This document shows positions 1 through 5,404 of a DNA stretch of 5,404 nucleotides, one piece after another. The stretch comes from G020354025 sp964621455 (GTDB lineage Bacteria; Fidelibacterota; Marinisomatia; SCGC-AAA003-L08; TS1B11). Every line of letters starts with the position of its first letter. Within the stretch, counting starts at the first letter, position 1. Made by a program: the position numbers and the translations under genes. Below the pieces are notes generated by a model. It saw nothing but the letters and a program-made list of their open reading frames with translations. It did no database searches and had not been told where the DNA came from. The stretch lies in contig CAZULW010000118.1 in the NCBI GenBank assembly GCA_964621455.1, positions 1 to 5,404 of the forward strand. Direction: 5' to 3'.

Positions 1-21
1 TTGTCGTTAAATTGAACCTGG

Positions 22-28
22 AAAGGAG
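22..28 (+). promoter_or_regulatory. Shine-Dalgarno-like motif upstream of yebC, unusually distant
   Basis: AAAGGAG is a strong match to the anti-Shine-Dalgarno complement, but 17 nt separate it from the yebC ATG, where about 5-9 nt is usual. The intervening bases include an A6 run (35-40). An in-frame TAA at 34-36 rules out a yebC start nearer the motif, and no ATG, GTG or TTG lies between that stop and 46. The motif may act through a looped spacer, may be unused, or may be chance sequence in the 3' end of an upstream gene (one frame stays open from the left edge to a TGA at 30-32). Confidence 0.45.
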
Positions 29-45
29 CTGACTAAAAAAGAGCC

Positions 46-828
46 ATGTCCGGTCACAGCAAGTGGTCCAGTATCAAGCGCAAGAAGGCGGCTGTCGATG
101 CCAAGCGCGGCGCCGTATTTACCCGCGCCATCAAGGAAATCACCGTCGCCGCCCGCCTGGGTGGTGGCGACCCTGACGCCAATCCCCGCCTGCGAATGGC
201 CATCGCCCAGGCTAAGGCGGCCAATATGCCGGCCACCAATATCGAGCGGGCCATCAAGAAAGGCACCGGCGAGCTCCCCGGTGTGCGTTATGAGTCGGCC
301 GTTTATGAAGGGTACGGGCCCGGCGGGGCGGCCATCCTCATGGATGTCCTCACCGACAACAAGAAGCGCACCGTGGCCGACATCCGCAATCTCATGGCCA
401 GATACGGCGGGAACCTGGGTGAGTCGGGAAGCGTGGCATGGCAGTTTGAAAACCGGGGGACGCTGACCGTCCCGGTGGAGCAGGTGAACGAAGATGACCT
501 TTTTGAGGCAGCGGTGGATTACGGTGCCGAAGAGATAGAGCAGGAGGACAACCAGTTCGTCATCTCCGTGCCGGCGGAGAAAGTCTACGAGCTGCAAAGC
601 GTTCTTGAAGAACGCGGCTTCTCCATAGACTCGGTAGAAATAGGCCTCGAACCCACCAGCACGGTGCAGCTGACCGGTTCCGATGCCCGGCGGCTCCTCA
701 ATCTGCTGGACGCCCTGGATGAGCTCGAGGACATCCAGAAGGTCTATTCCAACTGCGATATCGCCGAGGAAGAGCTGGCCACCTGTAGCACTCGGCCTTC
801 GGGTCGGGTGAGGATTGAAACAGACTGA
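46..828 (+). CDS. yebC: YebC/PmpR/TACO1 family protein (translation-associated factor)
   Basis: A full-length 260-aa YebC/TACO1 family protein, cytoplasmic by composition. It opens with the family hallmark GHSKW (residues 3-7), followed by a basic helical N-terminal domain (to about residue 75) with the KRKKAAVDAKRG-type segment. The central signature is YEGYGPGG (87-94) and TDNKKRT (103-109), then GGNLGESGSVAWQF (121-134). Near the end is VYSNCDIAEE (233-242), where most relatives have F in place of C237. Many members are still labelled transcriptional regulators; more recent work on bacterial YebC and mitochondrial TACO1 points to the ribosome and relief of stalling at proline-rich stretches. 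Typical members end near residue 246-250, so the last ~14 residues (CSTRPSGRVRIETD) look like an added tail. The ATG at 46 is the only plausible start because an in-frame TAA lies at 34-36. The stop overlaps the ruvC start (TGATG), and a yebC-ruvC neighbourhood is common in bacteria. Family identity is near certain; the exact cellular role is inferred from the family. Confidence 0.97.
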   Translation: MSGHSKWSSIKRKKAAVDAKRGAVFTRAIKEITVAARLGGGDPDANPRLRMAIAQAKAANMPATNIERAIKKGTGELPGVRYESAVYEGYGPGGAAILMDVLTDNKKRTVADIRNLMARYGGNLGESGSVAWQFENRGTLTVPVEQVNEDDLFEAAVDYGAEEIEQEDNQFVISVPAEKVYELQSVLEERGFSIDSVEIGLEPTSTVQLTGSDARRLLNLLDALDELEDIQKVYSNCDIAEEELATCSTRPSGRVRIETD

Positions 829-1337
829 TGCGGATTCTCGGCCTTGATCCCGGCATACGGTGCACCGGCTATGGTATCATCGCGGTGCACAGCCGGGAGC
901 CGATCCTGGTGGACTACGGCACCATCACGCCGCCCACCGACGCCACTATGGGCGAGCGCCTGTCCGTGCTCTACGATGACCTGGCCCAGCTCATCGATAT
1001 GACCAAACCCGACGAGTTCGCCATTGAAGCCACCTTCTATGGTATCAACGTCAAGTCGGCCCTCATCCTGGGTCAGGCCAAGGGGGTGGCCCTCCTGTGT
1101 GCTGCCCACCACCGCCTGCCTGCCGCCGAGTACGCCCCACGCAAAGTCAAGCTGGCCACTACCGGTAACGGTCGCGCCGCCAAGGAACAGGTGCAGTATA
1201 TGGTTCAGCGCATCCTGAACATGGATCACGTCCCTGAACCCATAGATGCCTCCGACGCCCTGGCCGTGGCCCTGTGCCACCATCAACAGTGCCGCCTGGC
1301 AGGAGCGGACCTTTCCGTGAAAATACCCGCCGGATGA
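828..1337 (+). CDS. ruvC: Crossover junction endodeoxyribonuclease RuvC
   Basis: The Holliday-junction resolvase, which acts as a homodimer and makes paired, symmetric nicks in four-way junctions at the end of recombinational repair, normally on junctions held by RuvA and driven by RuvB. At 169 aa it is close to the E. coli protein (173 aa). The RNase H-like fold signature is clear: ILGLDPGIRCTGYG (residues 3-16) carries the first catalytic Asp (D7), FAIEATFYGIN (64-74) carries E67, and IDASDALAVALCH (139-151) carries D140 and D143. The full acidic metal-binding tetrad is therefore present. The SALILGQAKGVAL and EYAPRKVK segments are also typical. The ATG at 828 shares its A with the yebC TGA, and the reverse overlap ATGA joins its stop to ruvA, so translation is probably coupled on both sides. 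The nearest purine-rich stretch (about 807-814) is some 13 nt upstream, a poor independent ribosome site, which fits coupling. Nothing suggests inactivation. Confidence 0.98.
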   Translation: MRILGLDPGIRCTGYGIIAVHSREPILVDYGTITPPTDATMGERLSVLYDDLAQLIDMTKPDEFAIEATFYGINVKSALILGQAKGVALLCAAHHRLPAAEYAPRKVKLATTGNGRAAKEQVQYMVQRILNMDHVPEPIDASDALAVALCHHQQCRLAGADLSVKIPAG

Positions 1338-1933
1338 TTGTCCGTCTGACTGGACGCCTGCTGGAGAAGAACCCCGACCACGTGGTTGTGGACGTACAGG
1401 GGGTGGGCTATCACGTATGGATAACCCTCAATACCTATGAAGTCCTGCCCGGTCTCGGCCAGGAGGTCACCCTGCTCACCTACCACCAGGTCCGCGAGGA
1501 CAGCCAGGACCTCTTTGGTTTTGCCAATACCGAGGAGCGGGAGGTTTTCAAGCACCTCATCACCATCAGCGGGATCGGGGCGAAGACGGCCGTCACCATC
1601 CTGAGCGGCGCTCTGCCCGATGAGCTCCGCCGTAGGGTTCAGGAGGGAGATGAGGACGCCCTGACGGCTATCCCCGGCGTGGGCCCCAAGATGGCCCGGC
1701 GGATCCTCACCGAATTGAGGGATAAATTCGGCGCTGAGGTGCCGGCCTGGAGTGGTATTGCCGGGGCCGCGGCGGCAGGCTCGCAAGACACTTTTACGCG
1801 GGCGGTGCAGAGTCTGGTGGCCCTGGGCTACAAGCACCAGGAAGCCCGCCGGGCGGTCCAGTCGGCCCTCAAGCAGGTTGACGCACAGGCGCCGGTCGAG
1901 GACCTCATCCGGGCCGCCCTCCGGGGGAAGTAG
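1334..1933 (+). CDS. ruvA: Holliday junction branch migration protein RuvA
   Basis: The junction-recognition subunit of the RuvAB branch-migration machine. Tetramers clamp the four-way junction and load RuvB hexameric motors. At 199 aa it matches the family (E. coli 203). Domain I is the OB-fold starting MIVRLTGRLLEK, with the VDVQGVGYHVWI strand pair and the acidic pin residues E55-D56 in VREDSQDLFGF. Domain II has two helix-hairpin-helix DNA-binding motifs, ISGIGAKTAVTILSG (78-92) and IPGVGPKMARRIL (113-125). An alanine/glycine-rich flexible linker (about 133-150) leads to domain III (about 151-199), the RuvB-binding three-helix domain, with the typical ALGYKHQEARRAV segment. The frame is open from 1274, but 1334 is chosen because it gives the canonical N-terminus and the ATGA overlap with the ruvC stop. 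No Shine-Dalgarno motif precedes it, consistent with translational coupling. The next gene is gcvT and not ruvB, so its RuvB partner must be encoded elsewhere. Confidence 0.98.
   Translation: MIVRLTGRLLEKNPDHVVVDVQGVGYHVWITLNTYEVLPGLGQEVTLLTYHQVREDSQDLFGFANTEEREVFKHLITISGIGAKTAVTILSGALPDELRRRVQEGDEDALTAIPGVGPKMARRILTELRDKFGAEVPAWSGIAGAAAAGSQDTFTRAVQSLVALGYKHQEARRAVQSALKQVDAQAPVEDLIRAALRGK
1923..1930 (+). promoter_or_regulatory. Shine-Dalgarno motif for gcvT
   Basis: GGGGGAAG inside the last codons of ruvA lies 7 nt before the ATG at 1938, a normal distance. It supports 1938 as the gcvT start over the in-frame open sequence that extends back into ruvA (to 1752), whose translation has no family resemblance. 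Confidence 0.6.
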
Positions 1934-1937
1934 TCCG

Positions 1938-3029
1938 ATGAAGCGTACCCCCCTTTATCACCAGCACGTCGCACTGGGGGCGCGGACCGCCCCTTTCGCC
2001 GGATACGAGATGCCCGTCCAGTATACCGGCATCAACGCCGAGCATCTGGCCGTACGGACTACCGCGGGCCTGTTCGATGTGTCCCACATGGGAGAGTTCC
2101 GGATCAGCGGCCCTGATGCGCTCGCTTTCCTCCAGCACGTGACGGTGAACGATGTGGCCGCCCTGGAGGAGGGGCAGACCCAGTATTCGGCCATGTGCTA
2201 CTCCGACGGCGGCATTGTGGATGACCTGCTGCTCTATCGCCGGGCGGACCATTACTTCATGGTGGTGAATGCCGCCAACATTGACAAGGATTTTGAATGG
2301 CTCCGATCCAACGTCAAGGGGAACGTCTCCCTGGCGAATGTGTCGGACCAGACGGGCCTGATCGCCGTGCAGGGACCGGTCAGCCGGGAGCTGGCGGGCA
2401 AAGTACTGCACGTGGATCTCTCGGACCTGGCCTACTACCACCTCATGGAAGGTAAGGTAAATGACCGGGAGGTGATGATCAGCCGTACGGGCTACACCGG
2501 TGAGCTGGGCTTTGAGCTCTACACGGATCCCGATACGACTCACCGCCTGTGGGAGGACTGCCTGGTAGCAGGTGAGGGGCTGGGGGCGGTGCCGGCGGGC
2601 CTGGGAGCTAGGGACACCCTGCGGCTGGAGATGAAGTATTGCCTTTACGGCAACGACATCACCGCCGAAACCAACCCCATTGAGGCGGGACTGGGGTGGA
2701 TCACCAAACTGGACAAGGGGCCATTCATCGGCTCCCGGGCCATAGCACGGGTGAAGGAGGAGAAGCCCACCCGCCGGCTGGTAGCCTTCTGGATGGAGGA
2801 GCGGGCCATCCCCCGGCCCGGGTATATCATCCTCCAAGATGGCCGGGAAGTCGGCCAGGTAACCAGCGGCACCCAATCACCCACGCTGCGGCGGGGGATC
2901 GGGCTGGGGTATGTGGCGCGGGAGCACGCCAAGGTGGGCACGGCACTGCAGTTGGACATCAGGGGCAGAGCGGTCGGGGCTACGGTGGTCAAGCCGCCCT
3001 TCGTGAAAGAGACGAGTTTGATGGACTAG
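1938..3029 (+). CDS. gcvT: Glycine cleavage system aminomethyltransferase (T protein)
   Basis: The T protein transfers the methylene carbon of aminomethyl-lipoyl GcvH to tetrahydrofolate, giving 5,10-methylene-THF and ammonia and leaving dihydrolipoyl-GcvH; it is cytosolic. At 363 aa it matches the family (E. coli 364). N-terminal markers are TPLYHQH (4-10), AGYEMPVQY (21-29) and GLFDVSHMGE (44-53). GGIVDDLLLY (91-100) holds the D95-D96 pair that includes the conserved catalytic/folate-contacting Asp. Further conserved blocks are SRTGYTGELGFELY (182-195, with E189), GLGARDTLRLE (221-231, with R225), NPIEAGLGW (246-254), the C-terminal-domain VTSGTQSPTLRRGIG (308-322) and the terminal PPFVK (353-357). 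These match true GcvT more than the degenerate YgfZ-type or dimethylglycine dehydrogenase relatives. It begins 4 nt after ruvA, so it is probably in the same transcript. gcvH and gcvP are not in the window. The sequence gives no hint of a glycine riboswitch or other local control. Confidence 0.96.
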   Translation: MKRTPLYHQHVALGARTAPFAGYEMPVQYTGINAEHLAVRTTAGLFDVSHMGEFRISGPDALAFLQHVTVNDVAALEEGQTQYSAMCYSDGGIVDDLLLYRRADHYFMVVNAANIDKDFEWLRSNVKGNVSLANVSDQTGLIAVQGPVSRELAGKVLHVDLSDLAYYHLMEGKVNDREVMISRTGYTGELGFELYTDPDTTHRLWEDCLVAGEGLGAVPAGLGARDTLRLEMKYCLYGNDITAETNPIEAGLGWITKLDKGPFIGSRAIARVKEEKPTRRLVAFWMEERAIPRPGYIILQDGREVGQVTSGTQSPTLRRGIGLGYVAREHAKVGTALQLDIRGRAVGATVVKPPFVKETSLMD

Positions 3030-3130
3030 CTGAATCGTCTGGCGTTTGCTGTAGATTGTTTCCTGGAGTACCCTGAGCCGCTATTTGGTAATAAGTTTGC
3101 ACCGAAGATCGTAGACTCCTGACTGATAAC
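3030..3130 (+). other. Intergenic gap between gcvT and ftsK
   Basis: The only noncoding stretch over a few bases in the window, visibly richer in A/T than the flanking genes. I found no strong hairpin followed by a T run, so no intrinsic terminator for the yebC-gcvT run is called. No tRNA-like or riboswitch-like structure is apparent. It is the likely site of an ftsK promoter. Confidence 0.5.
3092..3099 (+). promoter_or_regulatory. Possible -7 type promoter element (TAnnTTTG) before ftsK
   Basis: TAAGTTTG matches the TAnnTTTG -7 consensus known from Bacteroidota promoters, and it falls in the only intergenic gap. Transcription from it would give a leader of roughly 25-30 nt before the ftsK ATG at 3131. 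A well-spaced upstream TTG (-33 element) is not seen: the nearest TTG at 3057-3059 is about 32 nt upstream, so the match may be chance. The overlapping TAATAA (3089-3094) is an alternative sigma70-like -10, also without a good -35. Confidence 0.2.
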
Positions 3131-5404
3131 ATGAAAGCCTCCCGCCATAAAGACCGCCGGGTGGAGGTGTTCGCCATTCTCTTGATGGCCCTCTCCGTCC
3201 TCACACTCCTCAGCCTGGTGGCGTACAACCCCCTGGAAGAGCCTACCATCTCGGAGCACATGGCCATCAAAAATATCATGGGCATTGTGGGAGTGTACGT
3301 TTCCTATTATCTGGTCAAGTTCACCCTGGGTTACGCGACGCTTGTATTCCCCATCCTGGGGCTGATCTGGGGGATGGGGCTGCTGCTTAAACGGGATCAC
3401 AAACCCATGTGGCGTATCACCTGGTACGGGCTTATCCTGGCCCTGCTGACCTCCTTTGCGGTGGGCCTGCCGGAGGCACCCCTGGTATATGAGGGCCGGG
3501 GGGACTTCACCGCCGCCGGGATGGTGGGCGGTATGGGAGCCAAGGTGCTCCACGATTTCCTTGGGATGATAGGGTCGGTGGTAGTGCTGGTGGCCGGGTA
3601 TTTCCTGGTGGTCAGTGGCTACCTGCGCTGGGAGGTGCGGGCCTTCCTGGCACGGCAGGCGACCGGACTGGAAGTCTGGTATGCCGAGTGGCGTGATCGG
3701 CGGCGGCGGGATAAGACCATGGTGGAACCCCGTGCCTACGCCCGGAAAACCCGTACCTCCTCAATCCGGTCCACCACCCGCAAGAGGCGCAAGGAACCAG
3801 CCGCGCCAGCCGCCCGCCGTCGGGGTTCTATCGGCGTAGCGGCCGAAGAGGGTCAACCGCCTGGAACCGGTGAGGAGATCCCCATCGAAGAGCGGCGAGG
3901 CATCAAGGGGGGGGATATCGATACCATGGATGAACGGCGCACTCGCCGGCAGCGGTACCAGTTCCCTCCCCTGGACATACTGGTGGAGCCGCCGCCGGTG
4001 GAGGAGACCGAGTCCAGGGAAGAGCTTCTGGCAAAAGCCCGGGAATTGGAGCGTGCCCTGGCAACCTTCAAGGTGGAGGGGAAGGTGGTCAGTATCTCCC
4101 CGGGACCGATCATTACCCTCTTCGAGGTGGAACCGGGCGAAGGAGTGCGAGTGAACAAGTTTGTCGTCCTGGCCGATGACCTGGCCCGGATCATGAGTGC
4201 CGAACGCATCCGGATCATTGCCCCTATCGCAGGCACCAAGCACGTGGGGGTGGAAATTCCCAACCGCCGCCCATCCACCGTTTACCTGCGCAGCATCATC
4301 AGCTCCGATGACTTCGTTAGATCCCGGTCACCCCTCACCGTGGCCCTGGGCAAGACCACCTCCGGCGAAGCCTACTGCTTCGACCTGGCCCAGATGCCCC
4401 ATCTGCTTATTGCCGGCACTACCGGCTCCGGCAAGTCGGTATGCATCAACTCCATCATCACCAGCTACCTCTACCGGATCAAGCCCGACGAAGTAAAGTT
4501 CATCCTAATCGACCCGAAAAAGCTGGAGCTCTCGTCCTATCGCGCCCTGGAGGGATACCACCTCATCACCACTCCCGGTATCGGGGAGTATGTGCTCACC
4601 ACACCAAAAGGCGCCGTGGCGGCATTGCGCTCGGCCCTGGTGGAGATGGAGCGGCGCTACGCCCTTTTCTCCGAAGCCACCGTGCGCCATATCGATGAGT
4701 ACCGGGCCAAGGCTGCGAAAAACCCGGAGCTGGAACCGGTCCCCTACATTGTCATCATTGTTGACGAGCTGGCCGATCTGATGATGGTCTCCGGCAAGGA
4801 CGTGGAGGAGCCCATTACCCGCCTGGCCCAAATGTCCCGGGCGGTGGGTATTCACCTGGTCATCGCCACCCAGCGGCCGTCCGTGGATGTGATCACCGGT
4901 CTCATCAAGGCCAACTTCCCGGCCCGCATCGCTTTCCAGGTGGCTACCAAGGTGGACTCCCGTACCATCCTGGACCAGATGGGAGCGGAGAAGCTACTGG
5001 GCCGCGGTGATCTGCTGTTCCTGGTACCGGGTGCCTCGGAACCGATCCGCCTCCACGCCGCCTATGTCTCCCTTAACGAGATTACGGACATCCTGGACTT
5101 TATCCAGCAGCAGCCCAAACCGGATGAGTTCTTCCTGCCCGAGCGTGTGGAAAACGGCAAGGAGGGTGAGATCACCATCGCCGGGGAAGAGGACGATCTG
5201 TTTGAGGAGGCCGCCCGCCTGGTCATTTCCCAGCGGCAGGCATCGGTATCCATGCTCCAGCGGCGGTTCCGTATCGGCTATAGCCGGGCCGGGCGCCTCA
5301 TCGACGAGCTGGAACGGGCCGGCATCATTGCGGGCTACAGCGGCTCCAAGGCCCGGGATGTCCTGGTGGATCAAAGCTATCTGGAAGAGCTGCGGGCCCG
5401 GCGC
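3131..5404 (+). CDS. ftsK: DNA translocase FtsK/SpoIIIE, 3' end outside the window
   Basis: A septum-anchored, ATP-driven double-stranded DNA pump. In its family it clears the chromosome from the closing septum and activates XerCD recombination at dif. 758 codons are visible with no stop. The N-terminal basic patch (KASRHKDRR) precedes four to five hydrophobic segments, roughly residues 11-32, 49-64, 67-86, 98-113 and 144-163, matching the FtsK membrane domain. A short, very basic linker (about 170-290) contains RDRRRR (188-193), RKRRK (217-221) and a PPP triplet (287-289). The alpha domain follows (about 295-395). The RecA-like motor has Walker A GTTGSGKS (429-436, K435) and Walker B IIVDELADLM (542-551, D545/E546), plus ATQRPSVDVITG (579-590). 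The gamma winged-helix domain (about 690-749), which in relatives reads KOPS polarity sequences, is complete through SKARDVLV. Only a short tail is probably missing. The ATG at 3131 is the first conventional start after an in-frame TAA at 3092-3094, but no Shine-Dalgarno motif precedes it. Confidence 0.97.
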   Translation, partial: MKASRHKDRRVEVFAILLMALSVLTLLSLVAYNPLEEPTISEHMAIKNIMGIVGVYVSYYLVKFTLGYATLVFPILGLIWGMGLLLKRDHKPMWRITWYGLILALLTSFAVGLPEAPLVYEGRGDFTAAGMVGGMGAKVLHDFLGMIGSVVVLVAGYFLVVSGYLRWEVRAFLARQATGLEVWYAEWRDRRRRDKTMVEPRAYARKTRTSSIRSTTRKRRKEPAAPAARRRGSIGVAAEEGQPPGTGEEIPIEERRGIKGGDIDTMDERRTRRQRYQFPPLDILVEPPPVEETESREELLAKARELERALATFKVEGKVVSISPGPIITLFEVEPGEGVRVNKFVVLADDLARIMSAERIRIIAPIAGTKHVGVEIPNRRPSTVYLRSIISSDDFVRSRSPLTVALGKTTSGEAYCFDLAQMPHLLIAGTTGSGKSVCINSIITSYLYRIKPDEVKFILIDPKKLELSSYRALEGYHLITTPGIGEYVLTTPKGAVAALRSALVEMERRYALFSEATVRHIDEYRAKAAKNPELEPVPYIVIIVDELADLMMVSGKDVEEPITRLAQMSRAVGIHLVIATQRPSVDVITGLIKANFPARIAFQVATKVDSRTILDQMGAEKLLGRGDLLFLVPGASEPIRLHAAYVSLNEITDILDFIQQQPKPDEFFLPERVENGKEGEITIAGEEDDLFEEAARLVISQRQASVSMLQRRFRIGYSRAGRLIDELERAGIIAGYSGSKARDVLVDQSYLEELRARR

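Noticed and set aside
3..32. Possible 3' end of an upstream gene ending at TGA 30-32
   Set aside because: Only nine codons are visible before the stop and they cannot be assigned to any family, so it is not called as a gene.
744..1286. 180-aa - strand open frame opposite ruvC
   Set aside because: Shadow of ruvC, whose catalytic residues are all present on the + strand; no start context or family resemblance.
1274..1333. 20-codon upstream extension of ruvA overlapping the end of ruvC
   Set aside because: RuvA proteins start with MI-RL-G as seen at 1334, and the ATGA overlap is a standard coupled start. The extension matches no RuvA feature.
1752..1937. In-frame 5' extension of gcvT into ruvA
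   Set aside because: The translation is Arg/Pro/Ser-rich out-of-frame ruvA sequence. The GcvT family begins at the MKRTPLY start at 1938, which also has a well-placed Shine-Dalgarno motif.
1905..2876. 323-aa open frame on the - strand across gcvT
   Set aside because: It lies entirely opposite a well-conserved gcvT, has no recognisable domain, and long antisense frames are expected in GC-rich coding DNA because codon bias suppresses stops.
3030..3130. Intrinsic terminator, small RNA or riboswitch in the gap
   Set aside because: No GC-rich inverted repeat followed by a T run, and no recognisable riboswitch core was seen by eye. A covariance-model search would be needed to exclude weak structures.
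3026..3553. 175-aa - strand open frame running out of the gap and across the ftsK 5' end
   Set aside because: It could in principle be a divergent gene, but it covers the FtsK membrane domain antisense and its His/Gln/Gly-rich translation resembles no family I recognise.
1..5404. A novel defence, mobile or other undescribed system
   Set aside because: Every long conserved frame is accounted for by five standard housekeeping families with intact motifs. There are no transposase, integrase, toxin-antitoxin, CRISPR or direct-repeat signatures.

Overview
The window is an ordinary, gene-dense bacterial chromosomal segment. It is GC-rich (about 60% by eye, not computed), and all five genes lie on the + strand: yebC, ruvC, ruvA, gcvT and a 3'-truncated ftsK. 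All are housekeeping families with intact signature motifs. I see no mobile element, CRISPR array, RNA gene, phage gene or defence module. I also see no convincing candidate for an undescribed system.

Layout: bases 1-45 hold a short leader with a strong but distant Shine-Dalgarno-like motif before yebC. yebC (46-828), ruvC (828-1337), ruvA (1334-1933) and gcvT (1938-3029) form a very compact run, joined by a TGATG overlap, an ATGA overlap and a 4-nt gap, so they are very probably co-transcribed and partly translationally coupled. A 101-nt gap (3030-3130) follows. It is the only sizeable noncoding stretch and the only likely place for an internal promoter. ftsK starts at 3131 and stays open to the last base (758 codons visible), with its gamma domain already complete, so the true stop is probably close beyond the window.

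Functionally, RuvC and RuvA belong to Holliday-junction branch migration and resolution. FtsK is the septal DNA translocase that handles chromosome dimers and late segregation. YebC is a TACO1-family translation-associated protein that commonly sits beside ruvC. GcvT is the aminomethyltransferase (T protein) of glycine cleavage and looks like a metabolic passenger. ruvB does not follow ruvA; gcvT takes that place.

Organism: a free-living bacterium of moderately high GC. The sequence does not fix the phylum. A TAnnTTTG match in the ftsK upstream gap and the absence of a Shine-Dalgarno motif there resemble Bacteroidota/FCB-group initiation signals, but yebC and gcvT have purine-rich Shine-Dalgarno-like motifs, so this is only a weak hint.
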